A DNA stretch of 64,000 nucleotides from Solen grandis (Eukaryota; Mollusca; Bivalvia; Adapedonta; Solenidae). The stretch is from assembly GCA_021229015.1 (NCBI GenBank), contig CM037792.1, positions 41,198,543 to 41,262,542 on the forward strand. The letters are read 5' to 3'. The translations under genes and the position numbers were made by a program. The notes beneath the pieces were generated by a model. That model was not told the origin of the DNA and searched no databases. It worked only from the letters and a program-made list of their open reading frames with translations. Below are positions 1 to 10,908 of this stretch, one piece after another. How positions within the stretch are numbered: position 1 is the first letter of the stretch; each line of letters begins with the position of its first letter.

Positions 1-160
1 GTATAGGGAGTACCTGTTTACTCCGAGTGAGAATAATGTGACCTTGTGTGATCACATGCAAACGGTTCATGGCGCGACATCGCAATGTGGTGGCACAGGA
101 TTTGTCTTCAGCATACATAGTCTCCATTTCACTAAAAAAATTTTCCACAGTGCGCAAGAT
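1..160 (+). repeat. Decayed SINE central-domain fragment
   Basis: The stretch around 24-125 follows, with many changes, the order of motifs in the better preserved SINE at 28071-28377: an 'ataatgtg' block, a 'gtgatatcat'-like block, a 'ggcgtgatac'-like block, a dinucleotide-rich block and 'gtctcca'. It is probably an old fragment of that SINE family cut by the window edge. Similarity was judged by eye only. Confidence 0.35.
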
Positions 161-419
161 CTTAGAAACATGTTAAGTGGATGACATTTGATCGTTTAAA
201 AAACTATATAATGTTAATATTTGTTGATTACCAAAACCACTGAGCTATTTGTTAAGATTTTGTTAAGGAATAATCTTAAGTTAAAAACAAAGAAAGAACA
301 AGCCACTAGGACGTCTTAATATTTTCTAAATATATTTACCAAAACAAGAAAACATATTTTGGTTAAAAAATATAGAGCCCATTCTGATGTTTAATAACAT
401 TTAAAAACATTGTCTTAGC

Positions 420-1930
420 TATTGTATTGTATTACATTATTACTCTCTGTCATATCTGACATATGAGCAATCATGCACCTTCATAAATCTAGACGGAATC
501 TAAACACATATTATTTATTTAAGAGCTTTTCATTTCGTCATCAAAATGCCACATTGGAACACAAAGAAATTGGATGCTGATCAAACGTAAAATGGCAATC
601 ACTAATTTATGTGAAAACCATCATTCATTGCATATAACATTTGATACTCATATCAAAAGGTAACATATTACAACAAATATCGCTAAAATATCACATTTTC
701 ATGACATATGCAGCATTAAGGAATATATATTTATTGATATTTCATCATGGTATTTGTATATAGATTAGATTTTGGGGATTTAGTAGTAGGTACGGTTTAA
801 TATCAAACTTATTTGTTTACCAAATGTCACTGATATAAAATACGAACAGACCAAAAAAAATAACGGATGCATAATTATACTTGATTGATTAAATATGCAT
901 CGCCAATCATCTTTATCATGCGTCGTTCTGACAACAAAATTTGCAAATGTATTCGATATTGATAATATTTGGGTAAAAGTAGATTTCTGCTAGTATCTGC
1001 ACGCCAAAAAAATTGTTTCATGATCAGCAAAACGATTCAGGTGCGTGTGTAAATTTGACATTGCCTAGAAACCAGTAAATTAAGTTAACAATGAAAGTTG
1101 TATGAATTAAATTTTCAACATCAATAAACAGTCAAAAGAGGTTGAGTTATCGATAAATTGAAATGTTATAAAAAATTTTTAAAGTTAAGTATTAAGTTTA
1201 CAGATTAAAACTGAATCCGTTTGTTATCATGGAAACATATATTTTTTCTTCTCTTTGATGTACAGTCTAACAAATATTGCATATGTATATAATATATGGA
1301 TATTACATTTGTATTTCTTTAATTAGGCATGTATAAGAGCAATAATAATCCAAATCGTGGCCAAGGGAGAATTCCAGTTTTGAATATACCACTTTTTCTT
1401 TTGATTCTAATTTCTAAATTTATTTTATGCTAACAATATATAATTTTTCCTATTATTTACAATTGTCATGGACTAGAGATTGATTACATATATGCCAAAC
1501 AACCTAAAGATGGACTAAGTGTACAACACTGTAAACAGTGTGGATATTAAGATCCTTGTTGCTTAAGAGTGTCGTAATATGGTTCATAAAGTGGCTCTGA
1601 TATGATAAATATGAAGGAACAATTGCATCACAAAGAAAAGCTTGTCAAGATTCGTCATGATCCTAGAAGACACCATATTCACCATACAACTTCATTAATG
1701 GTATCCTGATATACAGGCCTAAGTAAATTAACAACATATACCAGTATGACACCTAAACGCCAAAAAAAAAAAAAAAAAAAAAAAAAGACTGTTTTAGATT
1801 TTAAACAGATTAAATGATACTATTTGAATAAAAAGTTGATAGAAAGTAATTGGAAATAGTTCAATGTAGGAAAGATGAAGCACGAAGTTAATCATTTGCT
1901 ATTGTCTGTTTCAATATATGTTCACTCAAA
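420..1930. repeat. Distant duplication, copy A
   Basis: About 1.5 kb of AT-rich DNA that matches 16395-17830 in the same orientation over most of its length. Shared blocks in order include 'cttcataaatcta', 'tattgatatttcat', 'tttgtttaccaaatg', 'cattctgacaacaaa', 'atatttgggtaaaa', 'cagtatgacacctaaac' and 'aatgatactattt'. Copies are diverged by many substitutions and small indels, so the duplication is old. No convincing reading frame is present. A run of about 28 A (1761-1786) lies in this copy only. Confidence 0.7.
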
Positions 1931-2040
1931 AGTCTTCATTTGAATTACATTATTCTGCTTCATTTTTATAAAAATGATAATTTGTAGTAAAACTATTTTT
2001 TCATCAGTTAAAATTGCATTAGTACATCATAGCGATATAC

Positions 2041-2115
2041 GGGAGGTTGAGAGTTCCATCCACGGCGGCGACATACGTCGTTCTTCTTTGCGCTCAGCAT
2101 TTCAGGGTATTAACA
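2041..2115 (+). repeat. SINE fragment
   Basis: Short fragment resembling the part of the SINE at 28071-28377 just after its B box: a 'ccatccacggcggcgacat' block matching 'caatctccggccgcgatat', then 'tttgcgctcagcat' matching 'tttgcgcccagcat'. The tRNA head and the 3' part are missing. Confidence 0.45.
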
Positions 2116-2283
2116 TACTTTAATAGTATCACAAGTATTAGTTATCGTTTATAAAATATAATCGGAACTTATGCTCGGTGCAAGAACCATGATGTATATC
2201 TAAACGTTAACGTTACAGTGCTCAACTGATCGTTATCAACGTAAACTACACAGTAATGAAGGATATCTTTCTACGGCCATACT

Positions 2284-2353
2284 ATGGGAACTGAGTTTGC
2301 TGGATCAAAAGCTGGAATGAACTTTTTAAATATTTACCATATATTAATATTGG
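2284..2353 (+). CDS. Tentative first coding exon, unknown protein
   Basis: An ATG opens a 23-codon frame beginning MGTEFAGSKAG and ending in a short hydrophobic run (MNFLNIYHILIL). It is followed by a good donor (TTGG|GTAAGG) that leaves one base of a split codon (phase 1). The frame could join in phase to the candidate exon at 5261. The hydrophobic run could be a weak signal peptide or anchor. There is no homology and no transcript evidence, so this may be chance in AT-rich DNA. Confidence 0.15.
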
Positions 2354-3652
2354 GTAAGGAATTTCGTCTCCGTTCCCTATTGTTTTGTGTATGCGGTGAG
2401 ATTGACAAACTTCTAGTCTCCTTGCTTATTATTTGTATGCCAACGTGTTTCGCGGAGATGTGTTTGTATGATGCCTGAATCCAAAACAAAACATAATTCA
2501 ATCCCTGGTTATGGGTATTAACTTTTGCAACCATTTAGCTATATTGTTGTTTAGCCGCATTTATCTTATTTGGATCACATTTGACACAAGTATCAAATAA
2601 CTTACATCTGGATCTAGGGATCATTATTATGTGCTGAGAAAATTATAAATAAAATAATTATATATGTAATTTTACAAGTCTTTTTTTTTCAAAGAGCTAG
2701 AAAGGCATATTAAACAAATACAACATATCTCACTCTGAATTACGTACTGAATCGATTTAAATCAGACGTTGAATATACTGCTAAATTTAAATACACACAC
2801 ACAAAAAAAAAACGTTTGAGAGAATAATCGTTAACTTCAGTATCAGCTTGTTTCGTCAAATGCTACAATCCATGTATTTAGGATAAGATGGCAAAATAGT
2901 TCCATACGAAGTATGTACTGAATAGAATTATACTGTGTTATCGTTTATCATGGGGAAATGCTTACACACGGGAACGATCTTCAGAGTATCCCTTTTAGTT
3001 ACAGATATATTATACATGATTTGTATTACATTACAAATCCACATTTATGCCCTTTCTATGCATTGTACCACAAATGTAAAATTAGGCATCTTATTTGTGT
3101 GTGTTTTGTATTGACTAATGGTCATTTGTAAATGTGATATATGTAAGATTAAATTTGTATAATATTGTATTAGTACAATTTTATTATGCGTATTTTGCGT
3201 TAAGTTGCTAGTGAAAGCCTAGGTTCTTGATCTATTGTTTATAAAAGTTTAAACAGGCAATTATATTTGCATTATTAACATCGTTCGTGATCAAGTGTGA
3301 GTTTTTCTTTTTATTATCAGATTCCATCACCTGGTGTCACTTTGTATTTCCAAGACTAAATATGTATCATGTTATTCAAAACGTGTAAATGCTGCATTTA
3401 CTTTAAATTCATGTACAGTTTAAATCAATTATTAAAGCTAGCAATGCTCATAGGACATGTATTATTTCGGTAATCAGGTCTGAGTTGTGTCATATGATAA
3501 TGAATATACAAATACGTATACGTACGCATTTCCCGTTGTGCTAGGTAGGTATATGAATCAAACAGAATCAAATAGATTGCGCTTTTAGTATTTTTTTTTT
3601 CAAATCAATTTTGATCAAACGTTAAGTAAATATACTGATTTATATATTTCAG

Positions 3653-3736
3653 ACGCTGAAAGACATTACTGAAAGCTATAAACAAAATAAAACAAAAGTG
3701 AACTTTTATCAGGCATTATATCGCCATCTACTACAG
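3653..3736 (+). CDS. Candidate internal exon (phase 0-0)
   Basis: An 84-bp open stretch (28 codons) lies exactly between a strong acceptor (tatatatttcag) and a good donor (ctacag|gtaact). Only one frame is open, starting TLKDITESYKQNK and ending YRHLLQ. The other two frames stop at once. The product would be hydrophilic and helical-looking. Its phase does not join directly with the candidate exons at 2284 and 5261, so any gene would need further exons. No family is recognised. Confidence 0.2.
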
Positions 3737-4434
3737 GTAACTGCAAATGATAACCCACGGGAAACGATCGTCAGAGCATGTCTTGTTATAATTTTTGAAA
3801 AATATTCATATTTTTTTTTTGTATTATATAACTAATGGACATTTTTGCATTTTCTGCATATTGTGCTACTAATGAAAAATTGAGTATTTCTGTAATTGTG
3901 TTATGTATTTCTTTACTTATGGTCGTGTGTATATGTGTTATTGAATGTTTTTTTAGATATAGTTTGGCATCAAATTTATATGTATTTTGTATAATGTTAA
4001 AATAGCTTGGTATTTGTAATGCGTAAAGTTGCGATTTACTGTACGAGAGTCATTCGGAATATTCGTAGACAACGTTTAAAACATAACATTTTCTTATCAA
4101 AATATTTATAAAAATATAATATAAATATGATTTTTTTATGAAAATCGAATAAAAAAAAATCAAAATCTGATGATAACAGAACCAATTGATAAAAAGACAT
4201 ATATGTCCCTCAACACGGAGCACTAACGACGTCGAAATGACATTAACGATTTTAAGAGTACTCTCTTTCCGCCTGAAATTCAGTGCCCAGTTCTAATATA
4301 TACTAGACAACCAACCAATCATGTAAATAGGTTGCATTTAAAATGGAACTGCATACCAGATTTATTTCATATTGCTAAAGCGTTTTCATCGTAAGTCTGC
4401 CGTTGGACGTCGAAATAACGAAAAATCTATTCGA

Positions 4435-4680
4435 ACAAAGTCTTTTGTGTATGGGGTTATAGTCTAGTTATTAAATTGATCATCAGCAAAACGTTTAAAC
4501 CTAAAAAACTTTGCCCTGAAGTAGTAAAGAAAGGTTTCATCCCCGACTTATTAATGTCATTATGCCCGTTGTTGGAAATTCCGAATTAACTTAATATTTC
4601 ATTTCACGACGTTATTCCTGATATGTTCAAAACTACATTTGTATCTTGTGATAGGATATTATAAAAATCAAGTGATCCGT
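4435..4680 (+). pseudogene. Broken copy of the candidate exon at 5261-5592
   Basis: Follows 5405-5640 through 'tagtctagtta', 'atcagcaaaacgtttaaac', 'tgccctg' and 'tgcccgttg', but the frame is broken by stops and indels. The downstream sequence (a 'gatatgtt-aaa-ctacattt' block) also matches 5755-5790. That the 5261 copy stays open while this one decayed is weak support for coding function there. Confidence 0.4.
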
Positions 4681-5260
4681 TTTCATACCGTAAGTTAATG
4701 TAAAAACGAATCACATTAATTGCGTTGTAAATATTTCTGTTTCAAGTCAAAACATGATTAGATTTTAATTTAAGTTAGTCGGGTAGAAATATATTTTTCG
4801 CGTTTGTCTGCGAACGAACGAATGAACTATGTATTAGCTATTGTAATGTTATTAATAAGAATTAAGGGTGTATTCGGTCCAACATTCTTGACAGAAAGTT
4901 CTATGTTGAAATGCTGTATGGAAAAGTAATGTCCAATATCAATATTTCCAGAAGAAAAATCGGGAGAATGAAACAAAGTTAGAAGAACATGACTAACATC
5001 TTTAAACACTGCCGTCTTTTTAACTGACTAGTACACTCAAATGTTACCTTATATAGTCAGGAACAATCCATTCACAATCGGACTTGATACATTAAATTTC
5101 CATAATATTAGATAAGCTTTTGTTTATTTATTTTTTGAGTAAAGTTGCTAGTGAAAGCCTAAAATTTTGTAATATTGTTTATAGACTTGTGTTATTAACA
5201 AAGTTCGTGATCAAGAGTGAGTTTTTATTATCAGATTCCATTCCCTGTATGTTTTCACAG

Positions 5261-5592
5261 TTGTAACTTTGTATTTCCATGATTATATTTGTCCTAATGA
5301 ATCATCGAGTTTTGCCGCATGTGTGTTTAGTTTTATATTTCTAACTATCGTGTGCATATGCCTTATATACTGTGCTTTTAAGATAAAGTTTGGCCACAAA
5401 TTTGAACAAAGTATTTTATGTACGGGCAATAGTCTAGTTATGACAATGACCATCAACAAACGTTTAAACCACCTAAACATCGGTGCCCTGGAACATTTCA
5501 CATATTTTGTGCGACCGATTTATAAATTTATAAATATCTGTGTGCCCGTTGCTGTAAAGTCCGCACTGACCTTAATCTGCATTGCCGCTTAA
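5261..5592 (+). CDS. Candidate 3'-terminal exon with one membrane segment
   Basis: After a plausible acceptor (ttttcacag) the frame stays open for about 110 codons to a TAA. It has an N-terminal part with a CPNESSS motif, one strongly hydrophobic segment of about 21 residues (FSFIFLTIVCICLIYCAF), a basic stop-transfer stretch (KIKFGHKF) and a tail. That layout would suit the membrane anchor and cytoplasmic tail of a single-pass protein. The entry phase (phase 1) matches the donor at 2354. A diverged duplicate upstream is broken. No domain is recognised, and chance in AT-rich DNA cannot be excluded. Confidence 0.25.
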
Positions 5593-6000
5593 TGTTCCTA
5601 TTTTTGAAGCCACGATTAACGTTTTATATTCTCTGGCATACTTGCAGTTTTTGAAAACATGCAACGTTCTTGTGTGAGGTGTATGCCCACGAAAATACCA
5701 CGCTTTTAACGTGATATAAGTTATAATTTCATATGAAGTTCCCAAATGTTTTTGTCGATATGTTGAAAGCTACAACATTTGTAATCGTTGCATTCGTTTG
5801 TTGATATATAAAAAGTGTTCCGTAGACATAGGGGTAGCTTACTATTGAAACTGATGAACAACAATACGTTAATTATAGTCGAAAAAATATGTTTATCGAT
5901 TTTTTGGAATGTCGTAATGACCCACGCAACAGTTATTCATACGTTAAAAATAACAGTTAAGGCACCAGAGGTTTGCTTTATCAACATAGATCATGTTTGA

Positions 6001-8360
6001 TTGTTACATACTATTATCAAATTCAATCGACTGTGTGCTTTAAATGTTGTAATAACATTTTTTTTTTTTAAAAAATTGTATTTTTATTAAACTACTGTTT
6101 AGGTAAATGTTTAATGCTAACAATTATCATACACCATCTTTTTTTGTTTTTGGAAAGTGATTGATGGGTACTCAGGTCTAAGAGGTGCCATCTGTTGATG
6201 CGTATAAAAGGATACAGCTTAATATCGATCGAATATGCATAAATAGTTGCATTGAATAAAGGGCTGGTCTGTGTATTTAGATTGGCATGTATAATACATG
6301 TAGTGTATACACTGATGGCATTGTTTGCAAATAGAGACCGGTATATACAGAAGGAAAAGTGCACATATTAGTAGCAGGGTACATATAATTTGAACATTGT
6401 AAACATTGATAGACGCATATATATTTGGAACAGTGTACACTTATAATTATATAGTTAAGCTATTAGCAACAGTATATGCAATTAAAACATTAAATATATA
6501 GCACTTTGTTCAAAAGAAACATTTATTCAAATCAAAGATGTTTGTTTACGTGTAAATGACACGTATAGTGTATATGACAAAAAACATCATCGGCAGGTGT
6601 GACATAAGGAGCAGTGTAAGATAATAGTTCACTAATATTATAGGAACAATAACTTTAAGAGTATATGTGTGTGAAATAGAAGAGGTACATATTAACAGTG
6701 TCTACCTTATGATACTCTAATTCAAAGAGTATATACTGGAACAAAAACAAGGAAGTTTTGATATTTTTCGAGTAAAGTATAGATTAAGGATGATATATTG
6801 ATCGAGTTAAGAAAACCCACATTTGATTGAAGTCTACTTGTCATCTTATCATAACACGTTTAGGGGTTCAATTTCTATACTCAGCACAACTAGAAACGTC
6901 CGCATATTTGTGTATGTCCAACCTAGGTTCATTTTACTGATGTGTGGATATATTTGCCATTTTCGAAAAAAAATCTAATTTTTACACTTCTGCTAAATGG
7001 TCACTAACCGGACGGGCTAGTGTCAGATTTTAAATGTGCGTGTTGTTCCCATCCCTGATACATTGATTAGGTCAAGGTCGAATGATGCTTGAGACACAGT
7101 CTAGTCTGAAAATAAAGAACCCATTTACTTCGTGTACTGGTCAAAACACAACATCTTATATAAACAAAACATAAAAGGTTTTTGAAGATTGTTTATTTTC
7201 AACCTTCATATTTTTATATAATTACTATATAAAATTCAAATGCAGCAAAAGTGTGTCCACTCATGTGCGTTTCCTTAGAGGAAGAAATTTAATTCAGTTT
7301 TAACGATGAATAAATGAATGCATTTCTTAAATATACACTTGGACATTGAAATACGTTTCTACTTTTGTTGAGTATATATGAATTATATATTTCATTGTGC
7401 TATGTAGGTTGTTGTTTTCCTAAAATAAAATGTCTTTGAAATTACTTATTGCTTTTTCTGTTTACTTGCCAGGACAATTACCTTGCATTTAATTCTATTT
7501 TATGTACTAACCCGGTTGCAATAATTGTAAAAAGTTTTAGTGCAAACAATCAGCATATCAATAGATGATGGTTTATTGCAAACTTGTATTTGAAATATTT
7601 CTTACAACGAAATAAATACACAATGTTTCGTCAACGTTGTCGCATACAAGCGCAGACAAAATTAATAAATCAATTATATTTTACAGCTGACTTTGGCCAA
7701 TAAAAACAACATAATAATACTTGTGCATATATGTTGTATATTGTCTACAGACATACGGTAACACATGTAATGAATAATTATCATTTCGACCTTGTCCTAC
7801 TTAAAAAGTTAAAAAGAGAGTACACATTTATAATTAAACAATGCAAAATCGATACATTAATGGTTTTTATTAGATGTTTTACTGCATACAAAATGTTCCT
7901 CATTAATATCAAATGTACAATAATTTTTTGCACTTCAAGTATTTTAGGAAATGACAAAACTGACCTTAATAGTAACCTTCTGAAAGAAAACTTGTTTTCT
8001 TACTCATTCTTAATAGTCTTTCACGCCAAGTAAGGTTTGTGGAATGCAGAGATTCGATGGGTGACATTTTAATGTTATTAAGATTGAACTTTCAATCAAT
8101 ATTGTCGTGTAGTCCATTCTTGTAATCATTCTTGTCTGTGGTCATTATTTTGCAGATCATGGCAATTTGACCGACATATCTATCCATTCCTGCCTGATAT
8201 ACATGAACTGTAGATAGTACTGGAGTACTTTTATCTTTTGAACCATTTGGCTAAGATTTTTATCTAGGTATGCACCCGTTCAAACTATTTCATATTTTTG
8301 ACTGCGGCTATTGCATATCTTTTCATCTTCCTATACAATATATTCGACAAATACAATGAA
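6001..8360. other. AT-rich intergenic DNA, no gene seen
   Basis: Only short AT-rich frames without splice support or recognisable domains are present. A T-rich run lies at 6058-6070. A 100-codon open frame at 7731-8033 is rich in Ile, Phe, Leu and Lys, as expected of chance translation of AT-rich DNA. Confidence 0.6.
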
Positions 8361-8973
8361 ACATGAGGGCCATAGAGGCTCTAAATCGCTCACCTGAGTA
8401 AAGGGTTACCCAAGGAACATAATTACTAAAACAATTTGAAGACATCTGGCCAGTAGTTTTGAAGGATATGATTTTTAAAGTTTTTATAATTCATTTATTC
8501 ATATTGCCAGTGCAGCCAGAGTTCTACATGAATCAGGTTTATTTTAGCAACTTTTGTGCAAGTTCACCCAAGGATCATCCCTGCCAAGTATAATTAAATT
8601 CTGTCTAGCGGTTTCAGAGGAGGTATCGTTTAAAGGTTTCACTATATACATATATGGCAATTTAGCCCCGCCCCTTGTGGTCATGCTTTCTTACGGATCG
8701 GAATAATTTTAGCTATCTTTGTAAATGGTTACCCAAGGAACATATGTACCAAAACATTTTGAAATATGGCCAGAGTTCTACATGGATCAAGTTTATTTTA
8801 GCAAATTCTTGAAAGGTAGCCCAAGGATCATCCGTGCCAAGTTTAATCAAATTCTGTCCAGCGGTTTCAGAGGAGATGTCGTTTAAAGCTTATAGTTGAC
8901 GACGCACGACGACGGACGCAGGGTCATCCTAATAGCTCACCATGAGCACGTTGTGCTCAAGTGAGCTAAAAAT
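8361..8973 (+). mobile_element. HINE/pearl-like non-autonomous element
   Basis: Starts with a gagggcc..ggctct mini-hairpin and 'aaatcgctcacctgag'. Ends with a long hairpin around 'gagcacgttgtgctc' followed directly by 'gtgagctaaaaa'. The first 'gctcacctga' is inverted relative to the end, giving subterminal inverted repeats. The core contains two related blocks with 'caaggatcatcc-tgccaag' and 'gcggtttcagagga'. A 3' hairpin abutting CTAA, subterminal inverted repeats and an internal repeated core are hallmarks of Helentron-associated elements (HINEs), which include oyster 'pearl'. Class membership is inferred from structure. It has no coding capacity. Confidence 0.6.
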
Positions 8974-9240
8974 ATCAATATTTATTTATCAAAGAGGTGA
9001 ATGAAGTCGTTTTAATATTCATCAAGTATCAGTAGAATAATAATTAAATTATAACGATTTGCATTTTTGGAGAAAATCTTAAGTTTCCCTTTATATACAT
9101 GAATTATGGGAAACTACTCGATATCATCTTTAATGTTTTTTTCATTAAATTTGTGTTACTTTATTTTACCTGTAGTGAATCATCATTTAATAGAGTTTAC
9201 GCAAAACTATCATTTTATATAAAAGGAAACTATTAAAATA

Positions 9241-9945
9241 GCCAGAATAAACACAAACAACCTCAACCCACATCCCTTAAGTTAGACTAAGCACAAGTAG
9301 CCTCATCACACTTCCCTTGAGCCAGACAAAACACGCGACGTTTCATCCCAGATCCCTTGAGCCAGATTAAGGACAAGCCGCCTCAAACTACACCCCTTGA
9401 GCCAGAATATTCGCAAACTGCCTCAATCCAATTTGACTAATTTGATTTGACTAACCCAAACCTTGAGCCAGACTTAGCACAAACAGCTCAACCCACCGCC
9501 TTTAAAGCAAACTAAGCACCAAGAGGACACTCACCTCCCTTGAGTTAGACTACGCATTTGGAGTCCAACTCAAATACCTTAGTAAGACTATAAGCTCGAG
9601 CAGCCTCACATCTCCCTTGAGTTAGACTAGGCACAAACAGTATCATCCCACATCAATTGAGCAAGACATAGCACATGCAGCCTCAACCCACCTCCCTTGT
9701 GGCGGATTAAGCTCAACCAACCTCACCCCACCTCCCTTGTTGCGAATTAAGCTCACCAGCCTCACCCCACTCCCTTGTGCTCCCTTGTGGCGATTAAGCT
9801 CAACCAGCCTCACCCACCTCCCCTTGTGACTGATTAAGCTCAACCAGCCTCACCCATCTCCCTTGTGGCGGATTAAGCACAACCAGCCTCACCCACTTCC
9901 CTTGTGGCCGATTTAGCACAACCCCTCCTCACCCCTGTGTCTGAG
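9241..9945. repeat. Minisatellite, about 40-bp unit
   Basis: About 17 units of roughly 40 bp of the form 'gcctcaccca-ctcccttg' followed by 'agccagactaagcacaa'. Units at the left carry 'gagccagac' and are diverged. Units at the right (from about 9680) carry 'gtggcggattaagc' and are more alike, so the array was refreshed from its right side. One unit near 9420-9480 is lengthened. The open minus-strand frame across 9643-9843 is a by-product of the repeat. Confidence 0.8.
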
Positions 9946-9989
9946 ATATTAAGCCCATACATATTGTCAGCAAATTTGAAGAGTATCGG

Positions 9990-10456
9990 AACACAACTAT
10001 TAGAATTGGAGACCTGACACTTCAATGGACGCCGCCCGCCCGCCTAAACGCCCTGGGTGAAAACATAATACGTCCCAGTCCGTACAAAATTTGTATAGGC
10101 GTATAACAATCTTGGTAGAGAGTGACCCATGGAACATCTGTGCCAAATAACTTTGAAATCCAGCCAGTACTTTTAGAGGACATTTTTTGGATTTTTTTTT
10201 TACATTTTCCCTTTTTTTGAGTTGCATTGTAACCATATTTTGGCATGGAATTCAATTTTTTGAACAACTTTGGAAGAGGACCACCCAAATAACATTACTG
10301 TAAAATTTTATGAATATTGGCCAAGTTGTTTAGGAAATGATGTCATTGAAATTAAATGTTGCCAATGGACGACGGTCGCCAGTTGACGGAAGACGGACAT
10401 TCATCGATCACAATAGCTCAACTTGAGCATGCTGTGCTCAGCTAGGTGAGCTAAAA
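9990..10456 (+). mobile_element. HINE-like element, 5' part unclear
   Basis: Shares the 3' end of the elements at 8361 and 11150: an 'acgacgg-cgccag' CpG-rich stretch, 'cacaatagctca', a hairpin around 'gagcatgctgtgctc' and 'gtgagctaaaaaa'. The 5' terminus with its gggcc mini-hairpin is not seen. The left part contains a separate CpG-rich segment (10025-10060), so this copy is truncated or composite. Confidence 0.5.
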
Positions 10457-10465
10457 AAGTAAAAC

Positions 10466-10908
10466 AAGAGCTGCCAGTAAACGATGAAATGCTTGATGGC
10501 AGTGAAATTCTTGTTAGTAAAATCAAATAACGTATACTTTAATTCTTGCCCTAGTAAATATCAGCCTTGATAAAATGATACTGTTGAACATGTTTGTGAA
10601 GTCTCAAATCAATCCCATGCCTAAAGTTACATGATGATTCTGTGCATGCAGTTTTTATATTAAACAGGGGCATAACTCCTGACCTCAATGCCAAAAATTA
10701 ACCCCATGACCTCCTCTTCCATCCTGCAGATGCTCTAACCTCTTGGCCATTGAGGATGGTCCCAAAAATTGTTTGAAATCAAATAGTTCATATCATGATG
10801 CACATGTTTACCAAGTTTCATGAAGAAATGATATCATCTTCATAGAAAAATAGTCTTTAAGTAAAAACACAATGGTAAATCTGAGGAGTGACAGACAAAT
10901 GAATGGAC
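10466..10908 (+). repeat. Probable decayed interspersed repeat
   Basis: Begins 'caagagctgccagtaaacga' directly after the preceding element and includes 'accaagtttcatgaagaaat', a phrase shared with the cores of the HINE-like elements. No coding frame is seen. The borders are not defined. Confidence 0.3.

Larger units (their letters stand above)
2740..5290 (+). repeat. Diverged local tandem duplication (three blocks)
   Basis: Related blocks recur in the same orientation. Block 2740-3200 resembles 3590-4040: both have an 'acgggaaacgatc-tcagag' block, then 'ctaatgg-catttt', then 'tttgtataat', then 'gcgt-aagttgc'. Block 3195-3370 resembles 5140-5290, sharing 'agttgctagtgaaagccta', 'gttcgtgatcaag-gtgag' and 'attatcagattcca'. 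Block 4435-4680 resembles 5405-5790. Together they suggest repeated local duplication of a roughly 0.8-1.5 kb unit followed by heavy decay. Unit borders cannot be fixed by eye. Confidence 0.6.

Noticed and set aside
9643..9843. Minus-strand repeat protein (RWVRLVELN..)
   Set aside because: It is a by-product of the 40-bp minisatellite, whose period is not a multiple of three.
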